NCBI GenBank assembly: GCA_035048485.1
Contig: CM068581.1
Location: forward strand, 4,232,430-4,296,429
DNA length: 64,000 bases
Reading direction: 5' to 3'
Source: Pteria penguin
Taxonomy: Eukaryota > Mollusca > Bivalvia > Pterioida > Pteriidae
Shown: in pieces, positions 11,501 through 21,140 of the stretch
Numbering within the stretch: the stretch's first letter is position 1
Layout of the letters: each line of letters begins with the position of its first letter
Position numbers and translations under genes: made by a program
Notes under the pieces: generated by a model
Told to the model about the DNA's origin: nothing
The model's input: only the letters and a program-made list of their open reading frames with translations
Database searches by the model: none

Positions 11501-13893
11501 AGGGAGAAGACCTGAGAGTGAGGCTTTAGGGAGAAGACCTGAGAGTGATGCTATAGGGAGAAGACCTGGGAGCTAGGCTATAGGGAGAAGACCTGGGAGT
11601 GAGGCTATAGGGAGAAGGAAAAGACCTGAGAGTGAGGCTATAGGGAGAAGACCTGAGAGTGAGGCTATAGGGAGAAGACCTGAGAGTGAGGCTATAGGGA
11701 GAAGATCTGGGAGCGAGGCTATAGGGAGAAGACCTGGGAGCGAGGCTATAGGGGAAAAGACCTGAGAGTGATGCTATAGGGAGAAGACCTGAGAGTGATG
11801 CTATAGGGAGAGGACCTGAGAGTGAGGCTATAGGGAGAAGACCTGAGAGTGAGGCTATAGGGAGAAGATCTGGGAGCGAGGCTATAGGGAGAAGACCTGG
11901 GAGCGAGGCTATAGGGAGAAGACCTGGGAGCGAGGCTATAGGGGAAAAGACCTGAGAGTGATGCTATAGGGAGAAGACCTGAGAGTGAGGCTATAGGGAG
12001 AAGACCTGGGAGCGAGGCTATAGGGAAAAGACCTGAGAGTGGTGCTATAGGGAGAAGACCTGAGAGTGAGGCTATAGGGAGGAGACCTGAGAGTGGTGCT
12101 ATAGGGAGAAGACCTGAGAGTGAGGCTATAGGGAGAAGACCTGAGAGTGGTGCTATAGGGAGAAGACCTGAGAGTGGTGCTATAGGGAGAAGACCTGAGA
12201 GTGGTGCTATAGGGAGAAGACCTGAGAGTGAGGCTATAGGGAGAAGACCTGAGAGTGAGGCTATAGGGAGAAGACCTGAGAGTGAGGCTATAAGGGAAAA
12301 GACCTGAGAGTGATACTATAGGGAGAAGACCTGAGAGTGAGGCTTTAGGGAGAAGACCTGGGAGCGAGGCTATGGGGAGAAGACCTGGGAGCGAGGCTAT
12401 AGGGGAGAAGACCTGAGAGTAAGGTTATAGGAGAGAAGACATGAGAGTGAGGCTATATGGGAGAAGACCTGAGAGAGGCAATAGTGGAGAAAACTTGAGA
12501 GCGAGGATATAGGGAAGAAGACCTGAAAGTGAGACTATGGGGGGAATACCTGGGAGTGAAGCTATAGGGGAGAAGACCTTAGAGAGAAGCTATAGGGGAC
12601 AAGACATAAGAGCGACGCTATAGGGGAGAAGACCTGAGAGTGAGGCTATAGGGGAGAAGACCTGAGAGTGAGGCTATAGGGAGAAGACCTGGGAGCGAGG
12701 CTATAGGGAGAAGACCTGGGAGCGAGGCTATAGGGGAAAAGACCTGAGAGTGATGCTATAGGGAGAAGACCTGGGAGCGAGGCTATAGTGGAGAAGACCT
12801 GAGAGTGAGGCTATAGGGAGAAGACCTGAGAGTGAGGCTTTAGGGAGAAGACCTGAGAGTCATGCTATAGGGAGAAGACCTGGGAGCTAGGCTATAGGGA
12901 GAAGACCTGGGAGTGAGACTATAGGGAGAAGACCTGGGAGCGAGGCTATAGGGGAAAAGACCTGAGAGTGATGCTATAGGGAGAAGACCTGAGAGTGATG
13001 CTATAGGGAGAGGACCTGAGAGTGAGGCTATAGGGAGAAGACCTGAGAGTGATGCTATAGGGAGAGGACCTGAGAGTGAGGCTATAGGGAGAAGACCTGA
13101 GAGTGAGGCTATAGGGAGAAGACCTGAGAGTGAGGCTATAGGGAGAAGATCTGGGAGCGAGGCTATAGGGAGAAGACCTGGGAGCGAGGCTATAGGGGAA
13201 AAGACCTGAGAGTGATGCTATAGGGAGAAGACCTGAGAGTGATGCTATAGGGAGAGGACCTGAGAGTGAGGCTATAGGGAGAAGACCTGAGAGTGAGGCT
13301 ATAGGGAGAAGATCTGGGAGCGAGGCTATAGGGAGAAGACCTGGGAGCGAGGCTATAGGGAGAAGACCTGGGAGCGAGGCTATAGGGGAAAAGACCTGAG
13401 AGTGATGCTATAGGGAGAAGACCTGAGAGTGAGGCTATAGGGAGAAGACCTGGGAGCGAGGCTATAGGGAAAAGACCTGAGAGTGGTGCTATAGGGAGAA
13501 GACCTGAGAGTGAGGCTATAGGGAGAAGACCTGAGAGTGGTGCTATAGGGAGAAGACCTGAGAGTGAGGCTATAGGGAGAAGACCTGAGAGTGGTGCTAT
13601 AGGGAGAAGACCTGAGAGTGGTGCTATAGGGAGAAGACCTGAGAGTGGTGCTATAGGGAGAAGACCTGAGAGTGAGGCTATAGGGAGAAGACCTGAGAGT
13701 GAGGCTATAGGGAGAAGACCTGAGAGTGAGGCTATAAGGGAAAAGACCTGAGAGTGATACTATAGGGAGAAGACCTGAGAGTGAGGCTTTAGGGAGAAGA
13801 CCTGGGAGCGAGGCTATGGGGAGAAGACCTGGGAGCGAGGCTATAGGGGAAAAGACCTGCGAGTGAGGCTGAGAGTGAGGCTATAGGGAGAAG
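8523..13893. repeat. 27-bp minisatellite with higher-order repeats
   Basis: Roughly 195 units of 27-28 bp, consensus GAGAAGACCTGAGAGTGAGG then CTATAGG. A higher-order unit of 345 bp, marked by GGAAGCCAGA, starts at 9,141, 9,486 and 9,831 and returns near 10,912. A longer marker (AGAGGCAATAGTGGAG) recurs at 10,051, 11,188 and 12,474, so 1.1-1.3 kb blocks were duplicated as well. The last units run directly into the coding remains of a BEL/Pao element at about 13,894. Confidence 0.95.
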
Positions 13894-13897
13894 TCCA

Positions 13898-14990
13898 AGT
13901 CTACCCCCAACACGCAAAAGTCCATACATGTCTAGAACAGGTGCTAAAGCTGTTACACTGCTGCTCTTATGCGGAGAGTTACCTCCCTTAATAGAATCAA
14001 TTTCAAACTTGTAAACAGCCCCTTGAACAGTCTGAAAAATGAAGCGTTCTGTTTCATGAAAAAAATCTGGGTCCTTTGAACTGTCAGGTAAGTCAGATTC
14101 CCTTTTATTACCTTTAAGGAGTGCAACATATTTCAGAAACGCTATAGAACGTACAAGGCTTTTCCAACTAGAGAAGCACTCAAAACGAGAAGATCCAAGC
14201 TTGGGGATATAAGTGTCAACTTCTTCGGTTTTGCAACATCGTACTTCATGTCGAACTTCCTTGTCACTGTCGGGATTAATCATTGGAAAAGGTAATAATC
14301 CTGATACATCGGAGTCATCTCTCAAAAACTCGGGTCCCTTCAACCAAAAGCTATTTTGAAGATCCCCCGCATCTACAGAGCGGGTAGCGAGATCTGCAGG
14401 GTTAATATCTGAAGGTACATATCTCCACTGTGTTGGCTTACGTGAAAGACGTATAAGGCTGACCATAATTCCCACATACACTTAAAATCTGATGTACCCG
14501 AGTACGACCGTACTATCAGTATAGAAAAGGAATGAATCGGGATCTATCAAAAGCTGTTCCTTGATTATGTCTGCAAGCTCTACAGCTAACACCGCTGCAC
14601 AAAGCTTTGATTCCACCTGTGGATGATATTTTGGCTTTTCCCAGCGGGAAGCTCACATCAGTAGAGTCACTCATTGCAATTTGAATTAGGTAACCCTCCA
14701 ATAGCATTTTTCGAAGCGTCACAAAAGATATGAACTTGACGGGTAGTTGCTGTGAAAAGGGGATGTAGCTGTATTTTTTTCTGGATTTGCAAAGCCTCAT
14801 GATACGTTAGAGACTGGATCCAAGTCTGCGATGCGTTTTGAAGAGAGTTCGGTAAGAAATCATCCCAATCAAACTTCTCGGAAGAAGTCATTTCGTGTCT
14901 GAGTAAAAGCTTGCCTCGCATTGTGACAGGTGAGGCAAACCCAAGAGGGTCATAGACGCTGTATATTGTTGAAAGAACACGCTTTGTGTA
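13898..14990 (-). pseudogene. BEL/Pao RNase H and integrase edge
   Basis: Pieces in several frames match the Pao RNase H and connection region: IFCDAS (near 14,690-14,720), then TDSTVVLGYI followed by an in-frame stop at about 14,485-14,520, then QWRYVPSDINPADLATRS (about 14,380-14,440), which is a strong BEL/Pao signature. The frame continues to DMYGLLRVGGRLG at about 13,893-13,935, the start of the integrase zinc-binding domain in this family. After GGRLG the frame reads array sequence (LLPIASLSAS). At least one frameshift and one stop interrupt the RNase H, so no functional enzyme is expected. Confidence 0.85.
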
Positions 14991-15873
14991 TGGCTTTATG
15001 TCCTCAAAAATGTGAAATATGAACACATCATGGTCTGTATTCCAAAGAAGACCCAAACTTCGTTGCATTGGAAGTGTATCACTACCAAGGTCAGGGTATT
15101 TATAGTCGTTTGCAAGGTCATCAGATTTGAATGAATCCAGAACCGTACGAATGTTCGACGCAAACTTGTGAGGTCTAAGGTCACCTTCTTCATATAAAGC
15201 CTGCACGGTACTGTGTACCAATCCAATAGCCTCATCCTCATTATAACAAGAAATTAGTCCGTCATCAACATAGAAATTCTGAGTTACAAGTTCCTTGACA
15301 TCGTTTTCACAGCCTTCAACCGAGTTGCGTAAACCATACGTTGCAATAACAGGGGATGGGCTATTCCCGAACACTTACACGGTCATGCGGTAATCGACAA
15401 GAGGTTTTTCAGGACCATTATAAAAAAATCCTCAAGAAATCCCTGTGGTCTGTGGTCACTTTAAAGTTATAAAACATCTGTTCGATGTCCTTAGTAACAG
15501 CCACTGCTTCACGCCTAAATCTCAAAACAATCCCCAGTAGGTTGTTACAGCGATCTGGCCCATTTAGCAGAACGTCATTCAGAGAAATATCTCGATAGAG
15601 GGCGGAGCTGTCGAATACCATCCGTATCTTTTCGGGCTTTTTCGGATGATAAACTCCAAATAATGAAAGGTACCATCGTTCTTTAGTCGCAGGTATTTCT
15701 GGAGCAAGTTTGGCATGCTGATTTTCGAGGAGTTTCTGTATAAAGTCGATCACATGCTTTCGCTTCACCGGATTACGTTCAATGTTCGTGTCAAGAGATC
15801 TTACACGGCGAACAGCTAACGATCTATTGTTCGGCAATAATGGTCTACAAGGTTTGAAAAGCAGAGGCGCCAT
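14991..15873 (-). pseudogene. BEL/Pao reverse transcriptase
   Basis: Two adjacent minus-strand frames (15,418-15,873 and 14,667-15,374) together cover the polymerase. The first has FGVYHPKKPEKIRMVFDSSA followed by SLNDVLLNGP and the motif A region VAVTKDIEQMFYNF. The second has the catalytic box FYVDDGLISCY near 15,270 and then SVYDPLGFASPVTMRGK, a stretch typical of Pao polyproteins. A frameshift and missing residues near 15,380-15,415 separate the two. The catalytic aspartates are visible, but the frame is broken. Confidence 0.88.
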
Positions 15874-15911
15874 CCAGTGCCCGTCACTTCGTTTGGTGAT
15901 TTTCGACTATA

Positions 15912-16533
15912 CTATTTCCATAAAAACACGGTCTTCGATTGATAGGCTAGGCTCTTCGTCGCCACGAGCCCTTCCAAAAATCTTCCACAGTAATGCTTTG
16001 TCACAGGGCTCCGCAAAGTTGGGCGTCCATCCCTCAGCACCTTAATTTTGTTTTCACTGGTGACTTCACGACCGTGAACTTTCCCAAGACAGACATTGCA
16101 AAACATCACCCAACCTAGTGGAAGGCGCTGAGCATACGGTTCTCCAACACGGTCTTCTAGAACATAGAGGGCCTCATTAAGATCAAAACCTATCAGAAGC
16201 TCTATGTTAGCCTGCTCATCAAGAGGAGGTATTTGTATCGCAATATCTTGCAAATATGAGTATTTTTAGCAACACGACGCAAAGGTATTTTGTCCCGATT
16301 ATTCGGAATATTGTTACATTCCACAAACTGTAGTAACTTCAGGCGAAATGAGCTGTCCAGTGACTCAAGTGACCAGCAATCAAAACTTGTCCTGCACACG
16401 AATCAAAAGTATACACGATATCTGGGTTATTGTTACCGAAGGTGTCTGAAAGGTTAGAGGTCGTTAACAATCTTTTGATTTGGTCATCTCTTATCACGCT
16501 GGATAAACATTCACGAGTAAGATTTTTGTGCAA
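15912..16533 (-). pseudogene. BEL/Pao aspartic protease region
   Basis: Three overlapping minus-strand fragments carry the segment between gag and polymerase. Recognisable pieces are VECNNIPNNRDKIP, then IPPLDEQANIELLIGFDLNE and PYAQRLPLGWVMFCNVCLG, matching the retropepsin-like part of Pao polyproteins (LLIG-D and LGWV motifs), followed by DGRPTLRSPVT. Frame changes at about 16,200-16,260 and 16,340-16,400 disable it. The assignment rests on motif order and on position between gag and RT. Confidence 0.75.
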
Positions 16534-16689
16534 GATTTGTTAGTGATGTCTAAAGTGTCACATATATCTGTGCACGCGGTGTTAATATCGGTCTTTCCCT
16601 TCTCCCCTCGTGCTGTTTCCCGGTTTGAGGAAAGTTATCAGGATGTAGAGCTGATGGGTGATCGGATGACTTGCACACTGCACATTTTA

Positions 16690-17712
16690 CTACCTATTTG
16701 CACTTTTTACTGAGATGCTTAACTGGTCTGAAAAAGGCTTTAATCGAAATGCACGGCATTTATTTAGAGTATGTCCTGTATTATGAACAGGACATGTATG
16801 TACATCCTTAGTATCTTCCTTTGACTCAACCTCTGTTTTTCTACTAAGTATTAACGCCTGTTGTTTCCCTTTGTCGGCTTTGACTTGACCAGAGAATCCT
16901 TTTCCTGCTCCCTGAAATTGTTGCTGATCATTAATAAATCCTGGGTCATTCTTCATTTTCATGAATGTGGTAAGGAAGCTGAATGGTGGATAGGCAGCTG
17001 AATGACTTTGTTTATAGTTAATAACTTCATTTGTCCATTTCTCCTGTATCCGACCTGGTAGTTTGTTTACGATAAGATTGACCCTCCAGCAGATGAGTCA
17101 AAATATGCAAAAAAGCTCTGGAGACATGAATTGGCCTTGACAGAATCTATTTCAGCCACTAGATCCGAAAATTCATAGAGTTCTGTGCGGTTACAATCAT
17201 TAAGTTTCAGAAGGGCTTTGATCCTTTGTTGTAATGCAGATTCAATCGTCTCGGGGCTTCCAAACCGGTCATCTAAATGTTCCCATACGAGTTTTACAGC
17301 TTTCGGTAAATCGGAGGGATTAGCAGAACGAATGTTCATTGCTTGCCGTTTGGAGTTTGGGTCTAAGCTCTTAACCAACAAACCCAAGTGTTCCAGAGGG
17401 GATTTCATCTAGCTCACTCATAATGCTTTGGAAAGCAGCTCTCCAATACGCAAAATGTGCGGGTTGATCGTCAAACACTGTCAACCTAGAAGTTAAAAGA
17501 TCCTTTTTAACCATAAACTTCGCAAGTTTCTGGCACTCTACATTCATATTCCAAGTTGTTGGAGTAAATTCTTTTGCGCATGGATTAGGGAAAGTGTGTA
17601 TGGTAGGTGAAGTATGGAGAAGGTTCACATGTGCCACATGACGGACGGCTAGACATACATGTATGCGATTCATATGTACAAGATGTAGCACGGCTTCACA
17701 CATGCGGTCCAC
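16690..17712 (-). pseudogene. BEL/Pao gag, central part and zinc knuckle
   Basis: Three minus-strand fragments (17,371-17,712; 17,067-17,408; 16,690-16,962) give a gag-like sequence with AYWRAAFQSIMSELDE-type pieces and LVWEHLDDRFGSPETIESAL, characteristic of the gag domain before the knuckle. The final fragment has CPVHNTGHTLNKCRAFR at about 16,744-16,794, a C-x2-H-x3-H-x4-C variant knuckle of the kind used by BEL/Pao Gag. Frameshifts near 17,070 and 17,390 break the frame. Confidence 0.78.
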
Positions 17713-18480
17713 TTTGCCAGATGTCGGATTGTTTTGTCACAGACAACTGACCATTAACATGCTGGGTCTGATTATTAATATAGTCTACATGTATGGTCCT
17801 TTGATTTTCCACGTAAGAATGATTACTTTGTATTTTTTTTTTCAACAACTGAAGGCGGCTTGTGATGATTTTGGTCATATTTGGAAGAGTTGTTAGAAGC
17901 ACTCATGTATGAAAAACTAATGGTCTTCTTTACTGTCTGCAAATTTTATTCTGCAACATGAAGTTCCTGCTTTATTTTCAGTAGGCTACACTCTGCTTCT
18001 ATATCCGCTTCCTGACGAATAATGTCAGCTTCCTGTTTAGCATACAGTCATTTTACTTTAGCTTCCTCCAGTTTCGCACTGTGCTGTTCGATAACAGTAG
18101 ACAATCTAGAACTATTCCTCTTGGTTGAATGTGAATATAGTGAACCACTATACTTTTGAATGTCCAAGTTTACTGTTATCTGCTAAATCTAAAGGGCCCA
18201 GTTTAGACAGTGCAATGGTTACTTTGGAGCGCAAGTCATCAGCAGTTGACATGTGCATAGTGAGCTCATTATCTGCTTCACGTGATTTTTTTTTGTCTTT
18301 TCAAAAATTCAATAAAGTCAGCTGAAAGATTTTCATATCTATTCATGTAATGTTTGATATCGGCAGAAATCTAACTTGTGGTACTGAGATCTATGTGTCG
18401 CTTTTCACTAATGTCCAAAAGAATGCGGTCTAGACTCCGTGCGCCATTCTAAGGTAAGTCTCCGAACAAAATGTTTTACT
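17713..18480 (-). pseudogene. BEL/Pao gag N-terminal coiled-coil region
   Basis: Reading the minus strand in pieces gives a charged helical stretch (RQEADIEAECSLLKIKQELH near 17,960-18,020, and STVIEQHSAKLEEAKVK near 18,050-18,110). Upstream of this lies NRYENLSADFIEFLKR near 18,290-18,345. A stop follows EEAKVK. This composition and order fit the N-terminus of BEL/Pao Gag. The real start codon is not identifiable. Confidence 0.6.
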
Positions 18481-18749
18481 CTCTCTTGATACTGTGTGAC
18501 GGCTAACAATGTTAGGCTGCATACACGTCTCAACTCAACTCAACTCAACTCTGGCCTGACGATCATGTTGGTGTTGCTGTCTCTGTCGGGTAGAGATGCT
18601 GTTGCTGTTCTGTTTTATAAGAAAGCAACAATCCAAACCAGGTCATAGGGTTTTCACTTTACTGATACAGTTGTATAGTCCTCCAGGAAGGGTGAAAACT
18701 ACAATCAAATAATAGAAAATCATAATCATATGATCCAAATACATGTATA

Positions 18750-18968
18750 TATATATATTGATTGATTTTTGTTTAACGTCATACCACGAGTATTTCACGT
18801 ATATGATGACGGTATCTGCCTGATGAGGGGCGTACACATTTAGACATTTGTAACGGACCCACCCGAGGCATACCACGACACGGGGCCTCGGTTTTTATTG
18901 TCTCATCCGAAAGACAGGACACCAAAGCAGGACTCGAACCCCGGACTCCCGATCAGGAAGCGAGCTTA
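18750..18968 (-). mobile_element. tRNA-derived SINE, copy 2
   Basis: Reverse-complement relative of the SINE at 6,634. On the minus strand it shows a B box (GGTTCGAGTCC, plus-strand 18,930-18,941), CCTGTCTTTCGGATGAGAC, AACCGAGGCCCCGTG, GGCAGATACCGTC and a TGACGTTAAAC segment before an ATCAATCAAT tail. The 5' head is shortened and merges into a TA microsatellite at about 18,966. Confidence 0.75.
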
Positions 18969-18978
18969 TATATATATA

Positions 18979-19036
<58 letters not shown>
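18966..19036. repeat. TA dinucleotide microsatellite
   Basis: About 70 bases of TA repeats with few interruptions, between the SINE and the ORF1-like fragment. Confidence 0.95.
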
Positions 19037-19059
19037 CCTGTTATCATGAAAACTTGAAA

Positions 19060-19501
19060 ATGAATCCAACTAGAATCAATTTAAAAAGTAAAAATCCTGA
19101 AAAAGTGGGAAGTGGAAAAGTGGGAAAAACTCTCGAAAATCGTGCGCTACATGTATTCTACAAGGGGTATAGAGAAAGATCGATAACTCTGAGAAACTTA
19201 AGCGAATATCAAACGCAATCTCCAAAGCAGAGTTACGGTCCTTGCACTCCTTTTAATCTCTGCCAACTACTGAAAGTAGTCCCTAGTCAGAAAAAGGCAG
19301 GAAATATAGACTGTTTTGCGTGTTTTGGGGAAAAATGTCATCGTATTCAAGTTATCTGGGCGAAAATTAGACAATGAGGGATTCATTCAGAAATTAAAAG
19401 ACGTGTTAGGTGCAAATGATAGTGTTATTTCAATCGGCCTCGGCCGATTGTATATTACGATAGTAAATTCGCTTTCAGAGCGTATGTGCAAACTCCATTA
19501 G
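19060..19501 (+). pseudogene. possible retroelement ORF1-like fragment in two frames
   Basis: From 19,060 a plus-strand frame reads MNPTRINLKSKNPEKVGSGK and continues to FNLCQLLKVVPSQKKAGNID at about 19,250-19,310. The sense then continues in another frame as LGKNVIVFKLSGRKLDNEGF and, further on, VISIGLGRLYITIVNS, ending at a stop at 19,499-19,501 where the dispersed repeat starts. The layout (basic N-terminus, then an RRM-like VFKLSG...IGLGRLYITI) resembles ORF1/Gag-like proteins of animal retroelements, but I cannot name a family. A frameshift at about 19,315 would be needed to link the pieces. Confidence 0.3.
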
Positions 19502-19901
19502 CGTGGCATGTTGAGTAATAATCTAGTACTAAGAAACAATATTAGCACATAATTCTGCGGTAAACATTGAGATTTCTAGAAATAGATCTTATAAAATGTT
19601 CACATAAAAAAAAAAAAAGATTTGCTCACTACACAAACCAACTTATTTCCGCATATTAACGATAACATCCGAGAGACTTTCCTAAAAAGGAAAAAGGCGC
19701 GACTACTTTCCTAATAAGGAAAAAATGAGGCGTGGCTAATAAATTTTAGCGGGAAAATTCACAATTCATAAAAAGATGGTTTCAAAAACAAGAACATGTA
19801 ATTCCTATTTACATAAAGCCATTTGGCTTGGTGACCAAGAGCTTGAAGATTTAATGTTATTCCGAATGCAACCCAAGCTTTTTAAAAAGCTACGCTTGTT
19901 G
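19501..19901 (-). repeat. ~400-bp dispersed repeat, copy 2 (inverted)
   Basis: Reverse-complement partner of 7,300-7,699. It starts with GCGTGGCATGTTGAGTAATA and ends with AAAAAGCTACGCTTGTTG. Ordered blocks of identity are separated by small indels, including length differences in the poly-A/T run near 19,607. Confidence 0.8.
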
Positions 19902-20936
19902 ACAATCTGTAGTATATAAGTACGCTGATTTATATGCTGAGAAAATATAGTGCGGTATAAATTCAGGGTTGATTTTATGTAGAAGCCCGATTAAAACTCA
20001 ATGTAACATGGTAAATGCTTGAAATTTAACTAATAAAGCCACTGAAGACCAAGTCATAACGTCTAGACGCAAAAATCTGATTTTACAAAAATCTTGTTAA
20101 ACCTGAAACATTGGCAGAGGTGTGTGAGGGTAGGCACTAGATGGCATCCAGTAGACCGACTTATGAATATTCATGAGCATTTTCTATAATTAGCATCAAC
20201 TTTTGTTTTACGCTTCATGCCATTAAAATTTCGGTTAGCAAAGAGAGAAGAAGTTTTTCGCGGAAAGCACCGAAAAATGGGGCTGGAATCATCTTTGGAC
20301 ACCAGTTTCTGACGACAATATGTGCGGATGGGATGAAGCGACAATTGTAAGGAAATCGTTCGATGACGGTAACGGATGGTAACAGGCTGCGAAGCCCATT
20401 GCCTGAGATTAATAGAATCTAGCACTAGCTTGAGTTCCAGATAGGAAAAGATCAGTCGAGGGTTGGATGAATCTTTCAAGACCTATGTATTTTATTTCTG
20501 TATAAAGTACATGGATCGGTGACGTCATAACGCCCCATATTTGACCCACTTTTTAACACAGAAAGCGATGTTTAGTAGACTTTTGATTGTTAAACTTAGG
20601 ACGTCACAATGAAAGGTTCGAAATTTCCAAACTTGAGTGACGTCATTAAAGTCGTATTTTGCGCTAAAGTGCTTGACATTCGACGAAAGTATGTCATTCT
20701 GGATAAACATTACGTTGTCATGGGACACCGGCTGTTTCTTTCAGTTTATAATTTCCCTCCGGAATGATTTAATGATGCAGTTCATAAATAGGAAATAAGT
20801 GCCTTATTCTATATATAATATATGAAAATAGAGAATGAATGAAAACATATAAATGATATTTGAAGTTTTATTGTCGTTGTCACATATACAGTAATCACAG
20901 TAATAATAATTAAAATAATAGTAATAATAATGATAA
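19902..20936. other. intergenic; CRE-like sites, no gene recognised
   Basis: A minus-strand open frame (20,171-20,479) and another (20,525-20,728) resemble no family I recognise and probably reflect dispersed repeat sequence. Two TGACGTCA palindromes (20,520-20,527 and 20,638-20,645) and one GGACGTCA (20,599-20,606) lie within 126 bases. Confidence 0.5.
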
Positions 20937-20945
20937 TTATGATAG

Positions 20946-20994
<49 letters not shown>

Positions 20995-21034
20995 AAATGA
21001 ATAAATGAATGAATGAATAATAATATTAATATTG

Positions 21035-21077
<43 letters not shown>

Positions 21078-21140
21078 TAATAAATGAATGAATAAATAAA
21101 TAGATAGATAGATAAATAGATAGATAAATAAATAAATATA
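20937..21140. repeat. compound ATG / AAT / AAAT microsatellite
   Basis: ATG repeats (about 20,946-20,994) pass into AAT repeats (about 21,025-21,075) and AAAT/GATA-type repeats to about 21,140. The isoleucine-rich minus-strand frame through it is a repeat artefact. Confidence 0.93.

Larger units (their letters stand above)
13894..18480 (-). mobile_element. decayed BEL/Pao LTR retrotransposon, 3' truncated
   Basis: Minus-strand remains follow the order gag, zinc knuckle, protease, reverse transcriptase, RNase H and the first residues of the integrase. Reading moves between frames many times and contains in-frame stops, so this is a dead copy. It ends at the integrase zinc-binding region where the 27-bp array begins, so the integrase core and 3' LTR are missing. 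I could not identify a 5' LTR or primer-binding site upstream of about 18,480; the sequence there holds a TCAAC run and then a SINE. Confidence 0.9.

Noticed and set aside
1..13893. CRISPR arrays
   Set aside because: The repeats are contiguous diverging tandem units without unique spacers, in a eukaryotic context and without cas genes.
16528..16713. Plus-strand open frame within the BEL/Pao region
   Set aside because: Shadow of the minus-strand gag-protease remnant; no domain on the plus strand.
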